DNA of 43,055 nt from Desulfovibrio sp. (lineage in GTDB: Bacteria > Desulfobacterota > Desulfovibrionia > Desulfovibrionales > Desulfovibrionaceae): NCBI GenBank assembly GCA_031284485.1, contig JAISZT010000067.1, positions 1 through 43,055 of the forward strand, read 5' to 3'. The notes beneath the pieces are model-generated. The model was not told where the DNA came from, searched no databases, and saw nothing but the letters and a program-made list of their open reading frames with translations. The translations under genes and the position numbers were made by a program. Positions 14,747 through 23,164 of the stretch are shown here, one piece after another. Each line of letters begins with the position of its first letter. Position 1 is the stretch's first letter.

Positions 14747-15685
14747 ATGAGTACTTTTTTTTATCTATTGGGTTACCTGGCGTTTTTCGGTTTTATCTGC
14801 CTGGCTTTTCTAAAAATAAGATCTTACATGAAGGCCAGCCCGCTGCACGCGCGTTGGGAATTGTATCCCGTGCCGCACGAAGGTGAAAAATCTTCCCACG
14901 GCGGCAGCTTCATGGAAGAAAAAGATTGGTGGTGTAAGCCGCGCCATGTGTCGCACACAAGCGATATCAAGGCGTTGGTTTTTGAAGTGCTTTTTTTGCA
15001 CGCGACGTTTGAGCACAATCTCAAGCTCTGGTTTCGCACCTATCCTTTCCATGTGGGCATGTACATGCTCATGGGCGGGATAATCATTGTGCTCTTTTCA
15101 CTGTTTCTTCAGGCGGTTGGCATCGCCCCTGACAATGGCTTCATGATCTTTATAGGCAATGTGATCAACGCCGTCGTCCTGTTCGGCGGGCTTTGCATTG
15201 TCGGCGGCGGCCTGGCCCTGATACATCGCCGCATGAATGATGAAGGTCTGAAAAAATACACAACGCCGGAGCATTACTTTAATCTTGGGGCTTTTGTGCT
15301 TTTCGGCGTTCTTGGTTTGCTGGCATGGGCGTGTTCGCCTTCGTTTTTCAACATGGCGCGAGATTTTGTCTGCAACATGCTCTCGTTCAATTTTCAGCCG
15401 CTGCCGAGCACTTTTTTTACCCTTCATCTGCTGCTGGGCTTTTTTCTGATGGCTTGGCTGCCCATGACGCATATGGGGCATCTGCTCATGAAATATTTTA
15501 CCTACCATGACATTCGCTGGGGGGATACGCCCACGACATACAGCGAAGCGAACAAACAAAAAATTCCGGACATGCTCAAATACTCCGCGAGCTGGTCGGC
15601 CGACCACATTTGCGGCAACGGCGCGCCCAAGACCTGGCTTGAAATCGCCACTACCAACCCCGCTACCCCCAAGAGCGAATCATAG
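14747..15685 (+). CDS. NarI/HdrE-like membrane subunit of a respiratory redox complex
   Basis: This 312-residue inner-membrane protein has about five hydrophobic helices: an N-terminal anchor (FFYLLGYLAFFGFICLAFL), then MYMLMGGIIIVLFSLFLQAVGI, VINAVVLFGGLCIVGGGLALI, FVLFGVLGLLAWACSP, and LHLLLGFFLMAWLPMTHMGHLLM. Histidines at helix ends (for example LFLHATFEHN, TFFTLHLLLG, THMGH) are candidates for b-haem ligands, as in NarI, DsrM and TmcC. I chose the ATG at 14747 because a purine-rich GGGGGA lies upstream; the frame to 14606 would add 47 residues through the promoter region. The partner Fe-S protein starts 11 bases after the stop. Together they would exchange electrons between menaquinone and a cytoplasmic redox couple. 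Confidence 0.85.
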   Translation: MSTFFYLLGYLAFFGFICLAFLKIRSYMKASPLHARWELYPVPHEGEKSSHGGSFMEEKDWWCKPRHVSHTSDIKALVFEVLFLHATFEHNLKLWFRTYPFHVGMYMLMGGIIIVLFSLFLQAVGIAPDNGFMIFIGNVINAVVLFGGLCIVGGGLALIHRRMNDEGLKKYTTPEHYFNLGAFVLFGVLGLLAWACSPSFFNMARDFVCNMLSFNFQPLPSTFFTLHLLLGFFLMAWLPMTHMGHLLMKYFTYHDIRWGDTPTTYSEANKQKIPDMLKYSASWSADHICGNGAPKTWLEIATTNPATPKSES

Positions 15686-15696
15686 GGGATTTTACC

Positions 15697-17292
15697 ATGA
15701 AAGATAATTTGCAATTAACCGATGTTTCCACTGTGGAAGGCCAGATGGTCAGCATTGACCTGGACAATATCCCGAAACTGCCTCTGGATATGGCGACAAT
15801 GCCTTGGAAGCCTGCCACGGATGAGCAGAAAAATACCACGGCATGTATCCTTGACGATGTTTGCGTGTTGAATATTCCGAAGCCGAAGGACAGGGCGGAA
15901 GAAGAAGAACTCGTCAACAAATTTCTTGACGGCATGCGCAAGCTTTTTACCACGGAAAACAACTGGCCGTTTCTGCCTATGCTGGAAACCAGCATGGACT
16001 ATTGCGCGCAGTGCAATTCCTGTTCTGAAGCCTGCCATCTGTATGAGATGTCGGGCGAACATGAAATGTACAGGCCAAATTTTCGTTCTGAAATCTTCCG
16101 GCGCATATACAAACAGTATGTGAAAAAAGAGCCGCTCGCCAAATGGCGATATGGGGATATGGGGTTGAACTGGAAAACGGTGGTTCGTCTGGGCGAGTTG
16201 TCATACCGCTGCAACCTTTGTCGGCGTTGCGCGCAGACCTGCCCCATCGGCGTGGACAACGCCCTGGTTGCACGTGAAATCCGCAAGCTGTTCAGTCAGG
16301 AGCTTGGCATCAATCCGCGCGAACTGCACGAAAAAGGCACCATGCACCAGATGAAAGTGGGGTCTTCCACAGGCATGACGCCTGACGTGGTGAAAGACAA
16401 TGTGGAATTCATTGACGAAGATTATACGGAAATCACCGGTGTGGGTATTCACACGCCCTTTGATGTCAAGGACGCCGACATACTGCTTTTGCACAATGCC
16501 GGAGAAGTGATGGCCTGGCCGGAAAATATTGCCGCCTTTTCCCTGATCTTCCAGGAGGCGGGCCTGTCCTGGACGCTTTCAAGCAAGGCGATGGCCTACG
16601 ATGGCGTGAACTACGGCGTTTTTTATGACGACGCCCAAACGGCGCGCATCGCCCTGCAGCATATGCTGGCCGCAAAGGAGCTGGGCGTCAAAAAAATTGT
16701 TATCGGTGAATGCGGCCACGCGCACAAGGTGTTGACCGTTATCGCCGACCGGCTCATTCCCTTTGAATATCAGGTGCCGCGTGAAAGCTGCTATGTCACC
16801 CTGCGCGATATCGTCATGTCCGGAAAGATCAAGCTGGATCCCTCACGCAATGATTTTCCCGTCACACTGCATGACCCCTGCAATATCGTCCGTTTAATGG
16901 GTATTGTTGAGCCGCAGCGCGAAATAGTGCGTAAAATAGCGCCAAAGTTCCGTGAAATGCCGTGCAATGGCGTGAATAATTATTGCTGTGGCGGCGGTTC
17001 GGGCTTCGCGATTATGACCCGCAACAATATTGAACAGTGGCGCGGCAACATCACCGGACGTAAAAAGATGCAGCAGATCGCCGAGGCGTTCAAGGAGTGC
17101 CTTGGCCCGGAAACCAGAAAGTATATCTGCGCTCCCTGTTCAAACTGCAAGGGGCAGATCCGTGAGATACTGGAACATAACGATCTGTATTCCAAGAACA
17201 GTTTTGCTTATGGCGGACTTGTGGAATTGATTGTGAACGCCATGGTCAATGTCAATCCGGGATTTATCAAATGGGAAAGTGAGGAAGAATAA
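15697..17292 (+). CDS. HdrD/TmcB/DsrK-like iron-sulfur protein
   Basis: This 531-residue cytoplasmic protein has two cubane-cluster motifs, C103-x2-C-x2-C-x3-C113 and C172-x2-C-x2-C-x3-C182 (the second followed by Pro). The C-terminal half carries CCG-domain elements: HDPCN at about 392-396, YCCGGGSG at about 429-436 and CAPCSNC at 478-484. CCG domains bind the special 4Fe-4S cluster that works on disulfides in heterodisulfide reductase. The architecture is that of HdrD, DsrK, HmcF and TmcB. It is translationally close to the membrane subunit upstream, and a hairpin at 17331-17360 ends the unit. No cytochrome c or other Tmc, Hmc or Dsr subunit is adjacent, so the complex is a minimal two-subunit type or has partners elsewhere. 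Confidence 0.9.
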   Translation: MKDNLQLTDVSTVEGQMVSIDLDNIPKLPLDMATMPWKPATDEQKNTTACILDDVCVLNIPKPKDRAEEEELVNKFLDGMRKLFTTENNWPFLPMLETSMDYCAQCNSCSEACHLYEMSGEHEMYRPNFRSEIFRRIYKQYVKKEPLAKWRYGDMGLNWKTVVRLGELSYRCNLCRRCAQTCPIGVDNALVAREIRKLFSQELGINPRELHEKGTMHQMKVGSSTGMTPDVVKDNVEFIDEDYTEITGVGIHTPFDVKDADILLLHNAGEVMAWPENIAAFSLIFQEAGLSWTLSSKAMAYDGVNYGVFYDDAQTARIALQHMLAAKELGVKKIVIGECGHAHKVLTVIADRLIPFEYQVPRESCYVTLRDIVMSGKIKLDPSRNDFPVTLHDPCNIVRLMGIVEPQREIVRKIAPKFREMPCNGVNNYCCGGGSGFAIMTRNNIEQWRGNITGRKKMQQIAEAFKECLGPETRKYICAPCSNCKGQIREILEHNDLYSKNSFAYGGLVELIVNAMVNVNPGFIKWESEEE

Positions 17293-17330
17293 TTTCCGCG
17301 CGCACGCGTTGCGGATAGGGGGGGACCATG

Positions 17331-17360
17331 GGGGGGAGCCAGGGTTCCCCCCTTGCTTTT
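17331..17360 (+). terminator. Intrinsic-type terminator after the HdrD-like gene
   Basis: GGGGGGA (17331-17337) pairs with TCCCCCC (17346-17352) around an 8-base loop, followed by TTGCTTTT. It lies 39 bases beyond the stop codon. A second GC hairpin (GCGCCC/GGGCGC) follows at about 17363-17378. Confidence 0.65.
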
Positions 17361-17482
17361 GCTGCGCCCGGCAGGGCGCGACGAAAAAACCGCGCCTTGA
17401 CAGTACGTGAACAATAGAGTGAAATTAAAACCGGTTTGAAAATTTTCACTATATTTCGCAACAGACGACAAGGAGAGCCGGC

Positions 17483-17965
17483 ATGAGCGTACGTGGTTTT
17501 ACCGCTCCACGCGAAGATCGTTATCTGGAGGACTATGTGCCGGGAATGGTATTTGAGTTCGACGAAACAGTCACCCTGACTGAAAAAGATATTCTGGACT
17601 TCGCGGCCGGCTATGACCCCCAGGTGTTCCATACCGACCCTGTCAAGGCCGAAGAGTCGATTTACAAGGGGCTTATCGCCAGCGGCGCGCACACCATAAG
17701 CGTTACCTTCAGGATTCTGGTCAAAAACTTTCTGCCGGGCAAGGCCAGTTTCGGCTCTCCGGGCATGGACGAACTGCGCTGGCTCAAGCCGGTGCGTCCG
17801 GGGGATTGCCTGCGCCTGCGAGTCACCATCACGGATGTTCAGCCCTCGCGTTCGAAAAACGACAGGGGCACGGTGTTTTCTTTTCTGGAAACCGTCAATC
17901 AGGACGATGAAGTCGTGATGTCTTTCAAGGGCAGGGCCATAATGGCAAAACGTCATCCCGGCTGA
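17483..17965 (+). CDS. MaoC-like hotdog-fold dehydratase/hydratase
   Basis: This 160-residue protein of the MaoC/(R)-enoyl-CoA hydratase family has the active-site segment FAAGYDPQVFHTDP at about residues 45-58, with the conserved Asp and His five positions apart. A SPGMDELRWLKPVRPGD strand-turn motif follows, typical of MaoC-like proteins. Family members hydrate or dehydrate acyl-CoA thioesters. An AAGGAG site 8 nt before the ATG sets the start. It stands alone between a terminator and a new operon, with no fatty-acid genes nearby, so the substrate is unknown. Confidence 0.9.
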   Translation: MSVRGFTAPREDRYLEDYVPGMVFEFDETVTLTEKDILDFAAGYDPQVFHTDPVKAEESIYKGLIASGAHTISVTFRILVKNFLPGKASFGSPGMDELRWLKPVRPGDCLRLRVTITDVQPSRSKNDRGTVFSFLETVNQDDEVVMSFKGRAIMAKRHPG

Positions 17966-18088
17966 GAATTTGTTCCAAATACGGCGCGGGCACGGTATTG
18001 TTTTGTACGCGCGAATCGGATATGTAATATTAAAATTGTTGAGTGACCTGTTCACTGTAAAAAAACGTCAACGCGCGGGAGAATCCCT

Positions 18089-18823
18089 ATGTCCACCCAT
18101 TCTGCTGAAACTGCGTCCATGGATCAGGTGCGTGAACTTTTGATGGGGAATCAGGTCAAAGACATAGGCAATCGGATGCAACGGCAGGAAGAGCAATTCA
18201 AACGTGAACTTGCCGATTTGCGTGAGAGCGTAAGCAATCGTGTTGAATCATTGGAAAACTTTATGAAAAGCGAGTCTGCATCCCTCCTGCACCGTTTGCA
18301 GGAGGAGCAGAATGAGCGCACCCTCGCTTTCAAGAATTTGCAGAAGGAAAGAGTGGAAGCCATGAAGGCCGAACAGGCCGAACGGATTGAAGCGGACAGG
18401 AAGGAGCGTCAGGATCGTGAAGAATCCGTGGGCTCCCTGGCCAAGGAATCGGCCAGAGAACGCGCGACGATTGAAGAATCCCTGGAAAGAAAAATTTTAA
18501 CTCTTTCCTCCACCCTTGATTCCACAGAACGTGAATTACGCCAGTTGATTTTGTCCGAACACGCCCGTCTTTCCAACAAACTGGAAGAAAAATACCAGGA
18601 ACTGCTCAGAACCCTCACGGAAACTGCCCTGCAAATCCGTCACGACGTGGTTGCCCGTTCCGCTCTTTCCGGTTTGTTTGCCGAAGCGGCGGTTAAATTT
18701 TCCAACCAGACGGCGGATGGCCCTGTGGATGCGGCGCTGCTTGACATTATTGGCGAAAACGGCGCGATGGGGAATGCCCCGGCCAAGTCCGGTCCCAAGG
18801 ATGGCAAGGTAAAGCCGTCCTGA
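18089..18823 (+). CDS. Coiled-coil protein of the GTPase/OmpA operon
   Basis: This 244-residue cytoplasmic protein consists mostly of one long heptad-rich helix: about residues 12-200 are dense in Glu, Lys, Arg and Leu (RMQRQEEQFKRELADLRESV, RLQEEQNERTLAFKNLQKER). A short C-terminal part, FAEAAVKFSNQTADGPVDAALLDIIG, ends in a flexible tail. There is no signal peptide or catalytic motif. GGGAGA lies 8 nt upstream of the ATG. Its stop is two bases before the OmpA-family start, so the two are translationally linked; it may be a scaffold or a tether for the cytoplasmic part of that protein. I do not recognise a named family. Confidence 0.8.
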   Translation: MSTHSAETASMDQVRELLMGNQVKDIGNRMQRQEEQFKRELADLRESVSNRVESLENFMKSESASLLHRLQEEQNERTLAFKNLQKERVEAMKAEQAERIEADRKERQDREESVGSLAKESARERATIEESLERKILTLSSTLDSTERELRQLILSEHARLSNKLEEKYQELLRTLTETALQIRHDVVARSALSGLFAEAAVKFSNQTADGPVDAALLDIIGENGAMGNAPAKSGPKDGKVKPS

Positions 18824-18825
18824 AT

Positions 18826-20742
18826 ATGGCGGGTGATCTGAACGCTGAAACCGCCGCGTATGCTCCACAGGGAGATGACGTGTCCTGCGGCGTGGGCGAT
18901 CACGGCGGCGCGATGGAAGCAACGGGAGACGTCCGGGCGGAATTTTGGCAGGATATCCCCGACGCGCCCGATGATGCGGAGCTGAACGAACTTCGGAAGC
19001 TCCTTTTGCGCCGCGAGCAGATCGCGCTGGAAAAACTCGTCCGGCAGGAAGGGGAAAAAAACTACCACATCCAGCAGGTAAGCGACGTCATAGCTGAAGC
19101 CATCATTGCCCGTTCCGGCAGGGACAGTCAGTTGCGCATGGCCATCGAGCCGATAGTCGACGCCACCTTAAAAAATTCCATCCGCAAGCGTCAGCAGGAT
19201 TTTGTCAATGTACTCTTTCCGCTGATGGGGCCAACCATTCGTAAATCCATTGCGGAATCGTTCCGTTCCATGCTGGGCGCGTTCAGCAAGAGCGTGGAAA
19301 TGGCCTTTTCCTGGAAGGGCCTGCGCTGGCGCTTTGATGCCTGGAGAACGGGGCAGTCCTTCAACGAAATTGTGATGCTGCACTCCCTGGTCTACCGCGT
19401 GGAGCGCGTATTCTTCATTCACGGCGATACAGGCCTTGTGCTTGCCCATATGGAAGGGGAGGGGGTCGGCTCGCTGGATGCGGAAATGGTTTCGGCCATG
19501 TTGACGGCTATCCAGGATTTTGTGCGGGACTGTTTTGCCAAGGGGGATGAGGGCGCTCTTGACACCTTGCGAATGGGCGAATTCAGCATTTTTATTGAAA
19601 AATCCAACAAAGCCTATCTGGCCTGCATTGTGCGCGGTACTCCCCATGATTCTTTCCGTACGCACCTGCGGGAAACCCTGGAATTGATGCTGGTGGAATT
19701 TGCCGAGGACCTGGATGATTTTTCCGGCGATACCGAGGCATTCAGCGCGACGGAGCGCTACCTTGAATCCTGTCTCGTCGCCCACTACGCCGGGGACAAT
19801 GAAAAAAAACTGCCCTTGTGGGCCAAGTTCATGCCGGTGCTGGTTGTGCTGCTGCTTTGCGGCGGCACGGGCTATTACTGGTACACAACCGACCGCTTCA
19901 ACACGACCATGCGGGAAGCTGTGCAGACATTGCGGTTGGAGCCGGGGCTTGTCGTTTCGCACGTTGAGCGGCAAAAATCCGGGCCGTGGAAGGTGCTGGC
20001 CCTCAAGGACGCTCTGGCCCGCTTGCCTGAGGATGTCTTGAGGAGAGCGGGTTTTGACCCGTCATTGTTTGAGATTCAGACAATACCCTATCTTTCCTAC
20101 GACGCGTCTATCGTCACCAAGCGGGCATCGACGGGTATTGACGTGCCCGACGGCGTGGAAATGACCTTTGACAAGGGCACACTTTCGTTCCGGGGCACGG
20201 CCACCATGGCCTGGATACTGGAAACGAGGGAAAAAGCCCGTTCCCTTGCCGGGGTGGAGCATGTGGACATGCGGGATCTGCGTGATCCGAGGATGGGCGA
20301 AATTGCGGAAATGGTGCGGAAAATTGAATCCGTCAGGGTGGAGTTTCCGGTCAACAAGGACGTTCCTGTGCCGGAAGATACGGAAAAACTGCAAAAAACA
20401 GTTGATATGCTGGCTGTTTTGGAGAAAAGGGTCAAAGAAATGGGCATGGTGATGACTCTGACCATTTACGGACACGCTGACGCAACGGGCACGGAAAAAC
20501 GCAATTATGAAATCAGTCAGGCCCGCGCCAGAACGGTTGCGGCCATGCTTTACGCCAGGGGGTCAAGCATGCCCATAGCCATGTACGGCATGGGTGCTGA
20601 CCACGCCAGCGGGGATGGCGGGGCCGGATCCGCGTCCGCCGACAGGAAGGCCGGAGGATCGGTTCAGGCCGACAGGCGCATTGAGTTCCGGGTGTATCTG
20701 GCGCGCGCCGTGCCTGCCGGAACAGAAGCGCTTTTGCAGTAA
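18826..20742 (+). CDS. OmpA-family transmembrane protein with a roadblock/longin-like cytoplasmic region
   Basis: This 638-residue protein has no N-terminal signal. Residues 1-325 should be cytoplasmic; within them about 185-300 (VYRVERVFFIHGDTGLVLAH, MVSAMLTAIQDFVRDCF) has the strand-helix pattern I associate with roadblock/longin-type regulators of small GTPases. One membrane helix (FMPVLVVLLLCGGTGYYW) covers about 335-352. A BON-like segment of about 370-480 follows (PWKVLALKDALARLP, TIPYLSYDASIV). A C-terminal OmpA domain (about 500-635) includes TIYGHADATGTEKRNYEISQARARTVAAML, the peptidoglycan-binding signature. The protein thus links the cell wall to the cytoplasm. It is followed after 30 bases by a Ras-like GTPase, its probable partner. 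The OmpA call is firm; the roadblock call is by pattern only. Confidence 0.85.
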   Translation: MAGDLNAETAAYAPQGDDVSCGVGDHGGAMEATGDVRAEFWQDIPDAPDDAELNELRKLLLRREQIALEKLVRQEGEKNYHIQQVSDVIAEAIIARSGRDSQLRMAIEPIVDATLKNSIRKRQQDFVNVLFPLMGPTIRKSIAESFRSMLGAFSKSVEMAFSWKGLRWRFDAWRTGQSFNEIVMLHSLVYRVERVFFIHGDTGLVLAHMEGEGVGSLDAEMVSAMLTAIQDFVRDCFAKGDEGALDTLRMGEFSIFIEKSNKAYLACIVRGTPHDSFRTHLRETLELMLVEFAEDLDDFSGDTEAFSATERYLESCLVAHYAGDNEKKLPLWAKFMPVLVVLLLCGGTGYYWYTTDRFNTTMREAVQTLRLEPGLVVSHVERQKSGPWKVLALKDALARLPEDVLRRAGFDPSLFEIQTIPYLSYDASIVTKRASTGIDVPDGVEMTFDKGTLSFRGTATMAWILETREKARSLAGVEHVDMRDLRDPRMGEIAEMVRKIESVRVEFPVNKDVPVPEDTEKLQKTVDMLAVLEKRVKEMGMVMTLTIYGHADATGTEKRNYEISQARARTVAAMLYARGSSMPIAMYGMGADHASGDGGAGSASADRKAGGSVQADRRIEFRVYLARAVPAGTEALLQ

Positions 20743-20772
20743 CGCTTTACAGCGAAAAAAGGCAACGACCAC

Positions 20773-21282
20773 ATGATAAGTAAAAAAATATGTTTATTGG
20801 GCGCTTTTTCTGTGGGCAAGACATCTCTGGTCGAGCAGTTCGTCCATTCCATTTTTTCAGACAAGTATCTGACAACACTGGGGGTCAAGATCAGCAAGAA
20901 AGATGTCGCTGTTGACTCCGTGGCGGTTACTCTCGTTCTTTGGGATATGGAAGGCAAAGACACCTACGCCGATGTCAATCTTGCTTATTTGCGCGGCGCG
21001 ATGGGGTATCTTGTCGTCGTTGACGGAATGCGCAAAGAAACGCTGCAAGCGGCCATGGATTTGCACCATCTGGCTGAAAAGTTGAGCGGCAAATCCTTGC
21101 CTTTTTATTTTTTAATCAACAAGGCAGACCTCGTCGATCAATGGGAAGTAACGGATGCGATGCTGGACTCCCTTGATAAAAAAAGCATCAAGTTTTTTCG
21201 TACCAGCGCTAAAACAGGGCAGTATGTTAACGAGGCCTTTAACGCGCTGGCCCGCGACATGCTTTTGGCGTCAAGAGCATGA
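20773..21282 (+). CDS. Ras/Rab-like small GTPase
   Basis: This 169-residue single-domain GTPase has eukaryote-like motifs in register with Ras: P-loop GAFSVGKTS (residues 10-18), switch I Thr35 in YLTTLGVKI, switch II WDMEGKD (57-63), NKAD (116-119) and TSAK (144-147). The position of the catalytic Gln of Ras (DTAGQE) is occupied by Lys62, so intrinsic hydrolysis is probably weak and a partner may supply catalysis. No C-terminal lipidation Cys is present. It lies between the roadblock-like OmpA-family gene and a diguanylate cyclase gene, and probably acts as the switch of that operon. MglA-like polarity GTPases are the nearest functional analogy, but the motifs are more Rab-like. Confidence 0.93.
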   Translation: MISKKICLLGAFSVGKTSLVEQFVHSIFSDKYLTTLGVKISKKDVAVDSVAVTLVLWDMEGKDTYADVNLAYLRGAMGYLVVVDGMRKETLQAAMDLHHLAEKLSGKSLPFYFLINKADLVDQWEVTDAMLDSLDKKSIKFFRTSAKTGQYVNEAFNALARDMLLASRA

Positions 21283-21363
21283 AACAGGACCGCTGCCACG
21301 ACCGGGCACTTCCCGCGCGCGCCCTTGCCGGGGTGGGGAAGAGTGCCATGTGGAGAGAATTTT

Positions 21364-22284
21364 ATGTCTGAGGAGAAAGATCTCGCCTATAGTATCCTGC
21401 AGCTTTTTGGTATTGCCGTTCTGCAGCGTACCGGGAAAAAACAGTATGTGTTTTGCGGTAAGCCCCCGATGTTTTACAAGTCTTTTTTTCCTTCCACCAA
21501 GGACGGCCTTTGCAACAGCCCTTGGGAACACTCCCCCCTGCTGGAATTTTTTATAGAGGATGCGGAGCGTTTTTTTGAACTGAAAAAACAGGGGGTGCTG
21601 ACTTCTGGGATCTGGCAGGAAGACGGCAAAACAGAAAGTGAAACAGCTATGGTTGCCGTTGCCGCCACTTTTGGTGAAAAACAAATTTTGATTATTCGCC
21701 TGTTGCGTGAAGAATTCAAGGAACGTCTGGTCGTTATGCGCAAAGCGCGCGGACAGCTTTTGCAGAGCCGCCAGCTTTCGCAGAGCCTTGAATTTTTTCA
21801 AAAAAAGTCGCGCGTTGACGGCTTGACCAGAGTGTTCAACAAGGAAACTTTTTCAGAGCTTTTGCAGGACGAAATGAAACGCAGCCGCGCCCTGGAATAC
21901 CCCCTTTCCCTCCTGATTATGGATATTGACGATTTCAAAAAAGTCAACGACGTCCATGGGCACGTTGCCGGGGACAAGGTTCTGCGCTCACTTGCGGAAT
22001 GTCTTGTCAGCACCCTGCGTCGGGGTGATATTATCGCCCGTTTCGGCGGAGAGGAATTTGTTGTGCTTATTCCGCATGGGGACGCGGAGCAGGCGCACAG
22101 CATCGGTGAAAAACTCTGCAAAAATATTGCGGCCATAAATGAGCCGGATCAGCCGCGCATAACCGTGAGCATGGGTTGCACAACCTACATCCCCGGAGAA
22201 GTGGGTGAAAATTTTCTGGCACGGGCGGACACGGGCCTGTACGAGGCCAAGTCCAGCGGCAAAAATCGCGTCTGCACGCGATAG
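21364..22284 (+). CDS. Diguanylate cyclase (GGDEF protein)
   Basis: This 306-residue soluble protein has an N-terminal region of about 145 residues with no domain I can name, a short coiled linker (residues 115-148) and a C-terminal GGDEF domain. The active-site motif is GGEEF (228-232), a functional variant. The substrate region MDIDDFKKVND is intact, and an RxxD inhibitory site (R219-D222) lies exactly five residues before GGEEF, so product inhibition by c-di-GMP is expected. I chose the ATG at 21364 because GGAGAG lies 8 nt upstream; the ATG at 21325 lacks a site. It is 81 bases after the GTPase gene. The N-terminal part may sense the GTPase switch, by inference. Confidence 0.93.
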   Translation: MSEEKDLAYSILQLFGIAVLQRTGKKQYVFCGKPPMFYKSFFPSTKDGLCNSPWEHSPLLEFFIEDAERFFELKKQGVLTSGIWQEDGKTESETAMVAVAATFGEKQILIIRLLREEFKERLVVMRKARGQLLQSRQLSQSLEFFQKKSRVDGLTRVFNKETFSELLQDEMKRSRALEYPLSLLIMDIDDFKKVNDVHGHVAGDKVLRSLAECLVSTLRRGDIIARFGGEEFVVLIPHGDAEQAHSIGEKLCKNIAAINEPDQPRITVSMGCTTYIPGEVGENFLARADTGLYEAKSSGKNRVCTR

Positions 22285-22539
22285 CCGCGCCAGATGTTGC
22301 CGAGTCACGAGGCTTACGTATATCGTTACTGTCTTTATCCGTAACGCCTTTCAGGCGAACGGCTAAAGCGGTGACAGCAGTTCTCGGAGATAACGTTTCG
22401 TATAACAAATTGTCGTCGTTATGCGCCGAATTTCAGTCCGGGTGGCAAGCCTCGCGCAAAAAATTACGCTTGCGCTGCGCGTTGTTTTGCGGCAACATAC
22501 CCTTTTGTGTTTTGAAAAGTTGTTTTTAAGGAGTCAGTC
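22285..22539 (+). promoter_or_regulatory. Leader/intergenic region before rpmI-rplT
   Basis: The 255 non-coding bases hold a small hairpin (CGCCT/AGGCG, about 22345-22357), possibly the end of the diguanylate cyclase transcript. A second hairpin, GCGCAA (22454-22459) with TTGCGC (22470-22475), lies about 65 bases before rpmI. L35-L20 operons are often controlled through a structured leader bound by L20. That is a reasonable guess here but not shown. Confidence 0.35.
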
Positions 22540-22737
22540 ATGCCCAAGATCAAAACCCGGCGCGCCGCCGCCAAGCGCTTTCAACTGACAGGAAGCGGCA
22601 AATTCAAGCGCCGCCGCCAGAATTTGCGCCACATCCTGACAAAAAAAGCCGCCAGCCGCAAAATGCGCCTTGGGCAGGCCACACTGGTGGACAGCAGCAA
22701 TGAAAAGGCCGTGCGCCGCATGCTGCCCAACGGTTAA
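22540..22737 (+). CDS. rpmI: 50S ribosomal protein L35
   Basis: The 65-residue, strongly basic protein begins MPKIKTRRAAAKRFQLTGSGK and ends with the typical VRRMLPNG-type tail. L35 is a late-assembling large-subunit protein. AAGGAG lies about 8 nt upstream. It is followed by rplT after 73 bases. The usual upstream genes infC and thrS are absent here. Confidence 0.98.
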   Translation: MPKIKTRRAAAKRFQLTGSGKFKRRRQNLRHILTKKAASRKMRLGQATLVDSSNEKAVRRMLPNG

Positions 22738-22810
22738 CAAGCTGTATTTCCAGTAATTACCCACCGGGCGGGCATTCCTCCGCCTTGTCCGGAATGAGGA
22801 GGATACGCAC

Positions 22811-23164
22811 ATGCGCGTAAAGAGAGGTCTGGCAGCCCACCGCCGGCACAAAAAATACCTGAATGCCGCCAAGGGATTTCGCGGCGGCCGTAGCCGTTTA
22901 TACCGTACAGCCCGTGAGGCGGTGGAGCGCTCGCTCCAGTATGCCTATGTCGGCCGCAAACACCGCAAACGTGATTTCCGCGCGCTCTGGATACTGCGCA
23001 TCAACGCAGGCGCGCGCTTGAGCGGGATTTCCTACAGCCGTTTGATGCACGGCCTCAAGCTTTCCGGCATCGCGCTGAACCGCAAAATTCTTGCCGACAT
23101 GGCCGTTCATCAGAAAGACGATTTCGCCAAAGTGGCGGAGATGGCGAAAAACGCGTTGCGCTGA
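22811..23164 (+). CDS. rplT: 50S ribosomal protein L20
   Basis: This 117-residue protein has the basic N-terminal extension [23 protein letters not shown], then [19 protein letters not shown] and the [16 protein letters not shown] core. L20 binds 23S rRNA early in assembly and commonly represses its own operon. A GAGGA site precedes the start, and the stop codon overlaps the pheS start by one base (TGATG). Confidence 0.98.
   Translation: MRVKRGLAAHRRHKKYLNAAKGFRGGRSRLYRTAREAVERSLQYAYVGRKHRKRDFRALWILRINAGARLSGISYSRLMHGLKLSGIALNRKILADMAVHQKDDFAKVAEMAKNALR

Noticed and set aside
17363..17378. Second GC-rich hairpin after the HdrD-like gene as a separate terminator
   Set aside because: It lacks a T-run and probably only adds to the preceding terminator region.
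17437..17448. Palindrome TGAAAATTTTCA before the MaoC-like gene as an operator
   Set aside because: Short AT palindromes like this are expected by chance in AT-rich leaders, and no partner site or regulator is nearby.
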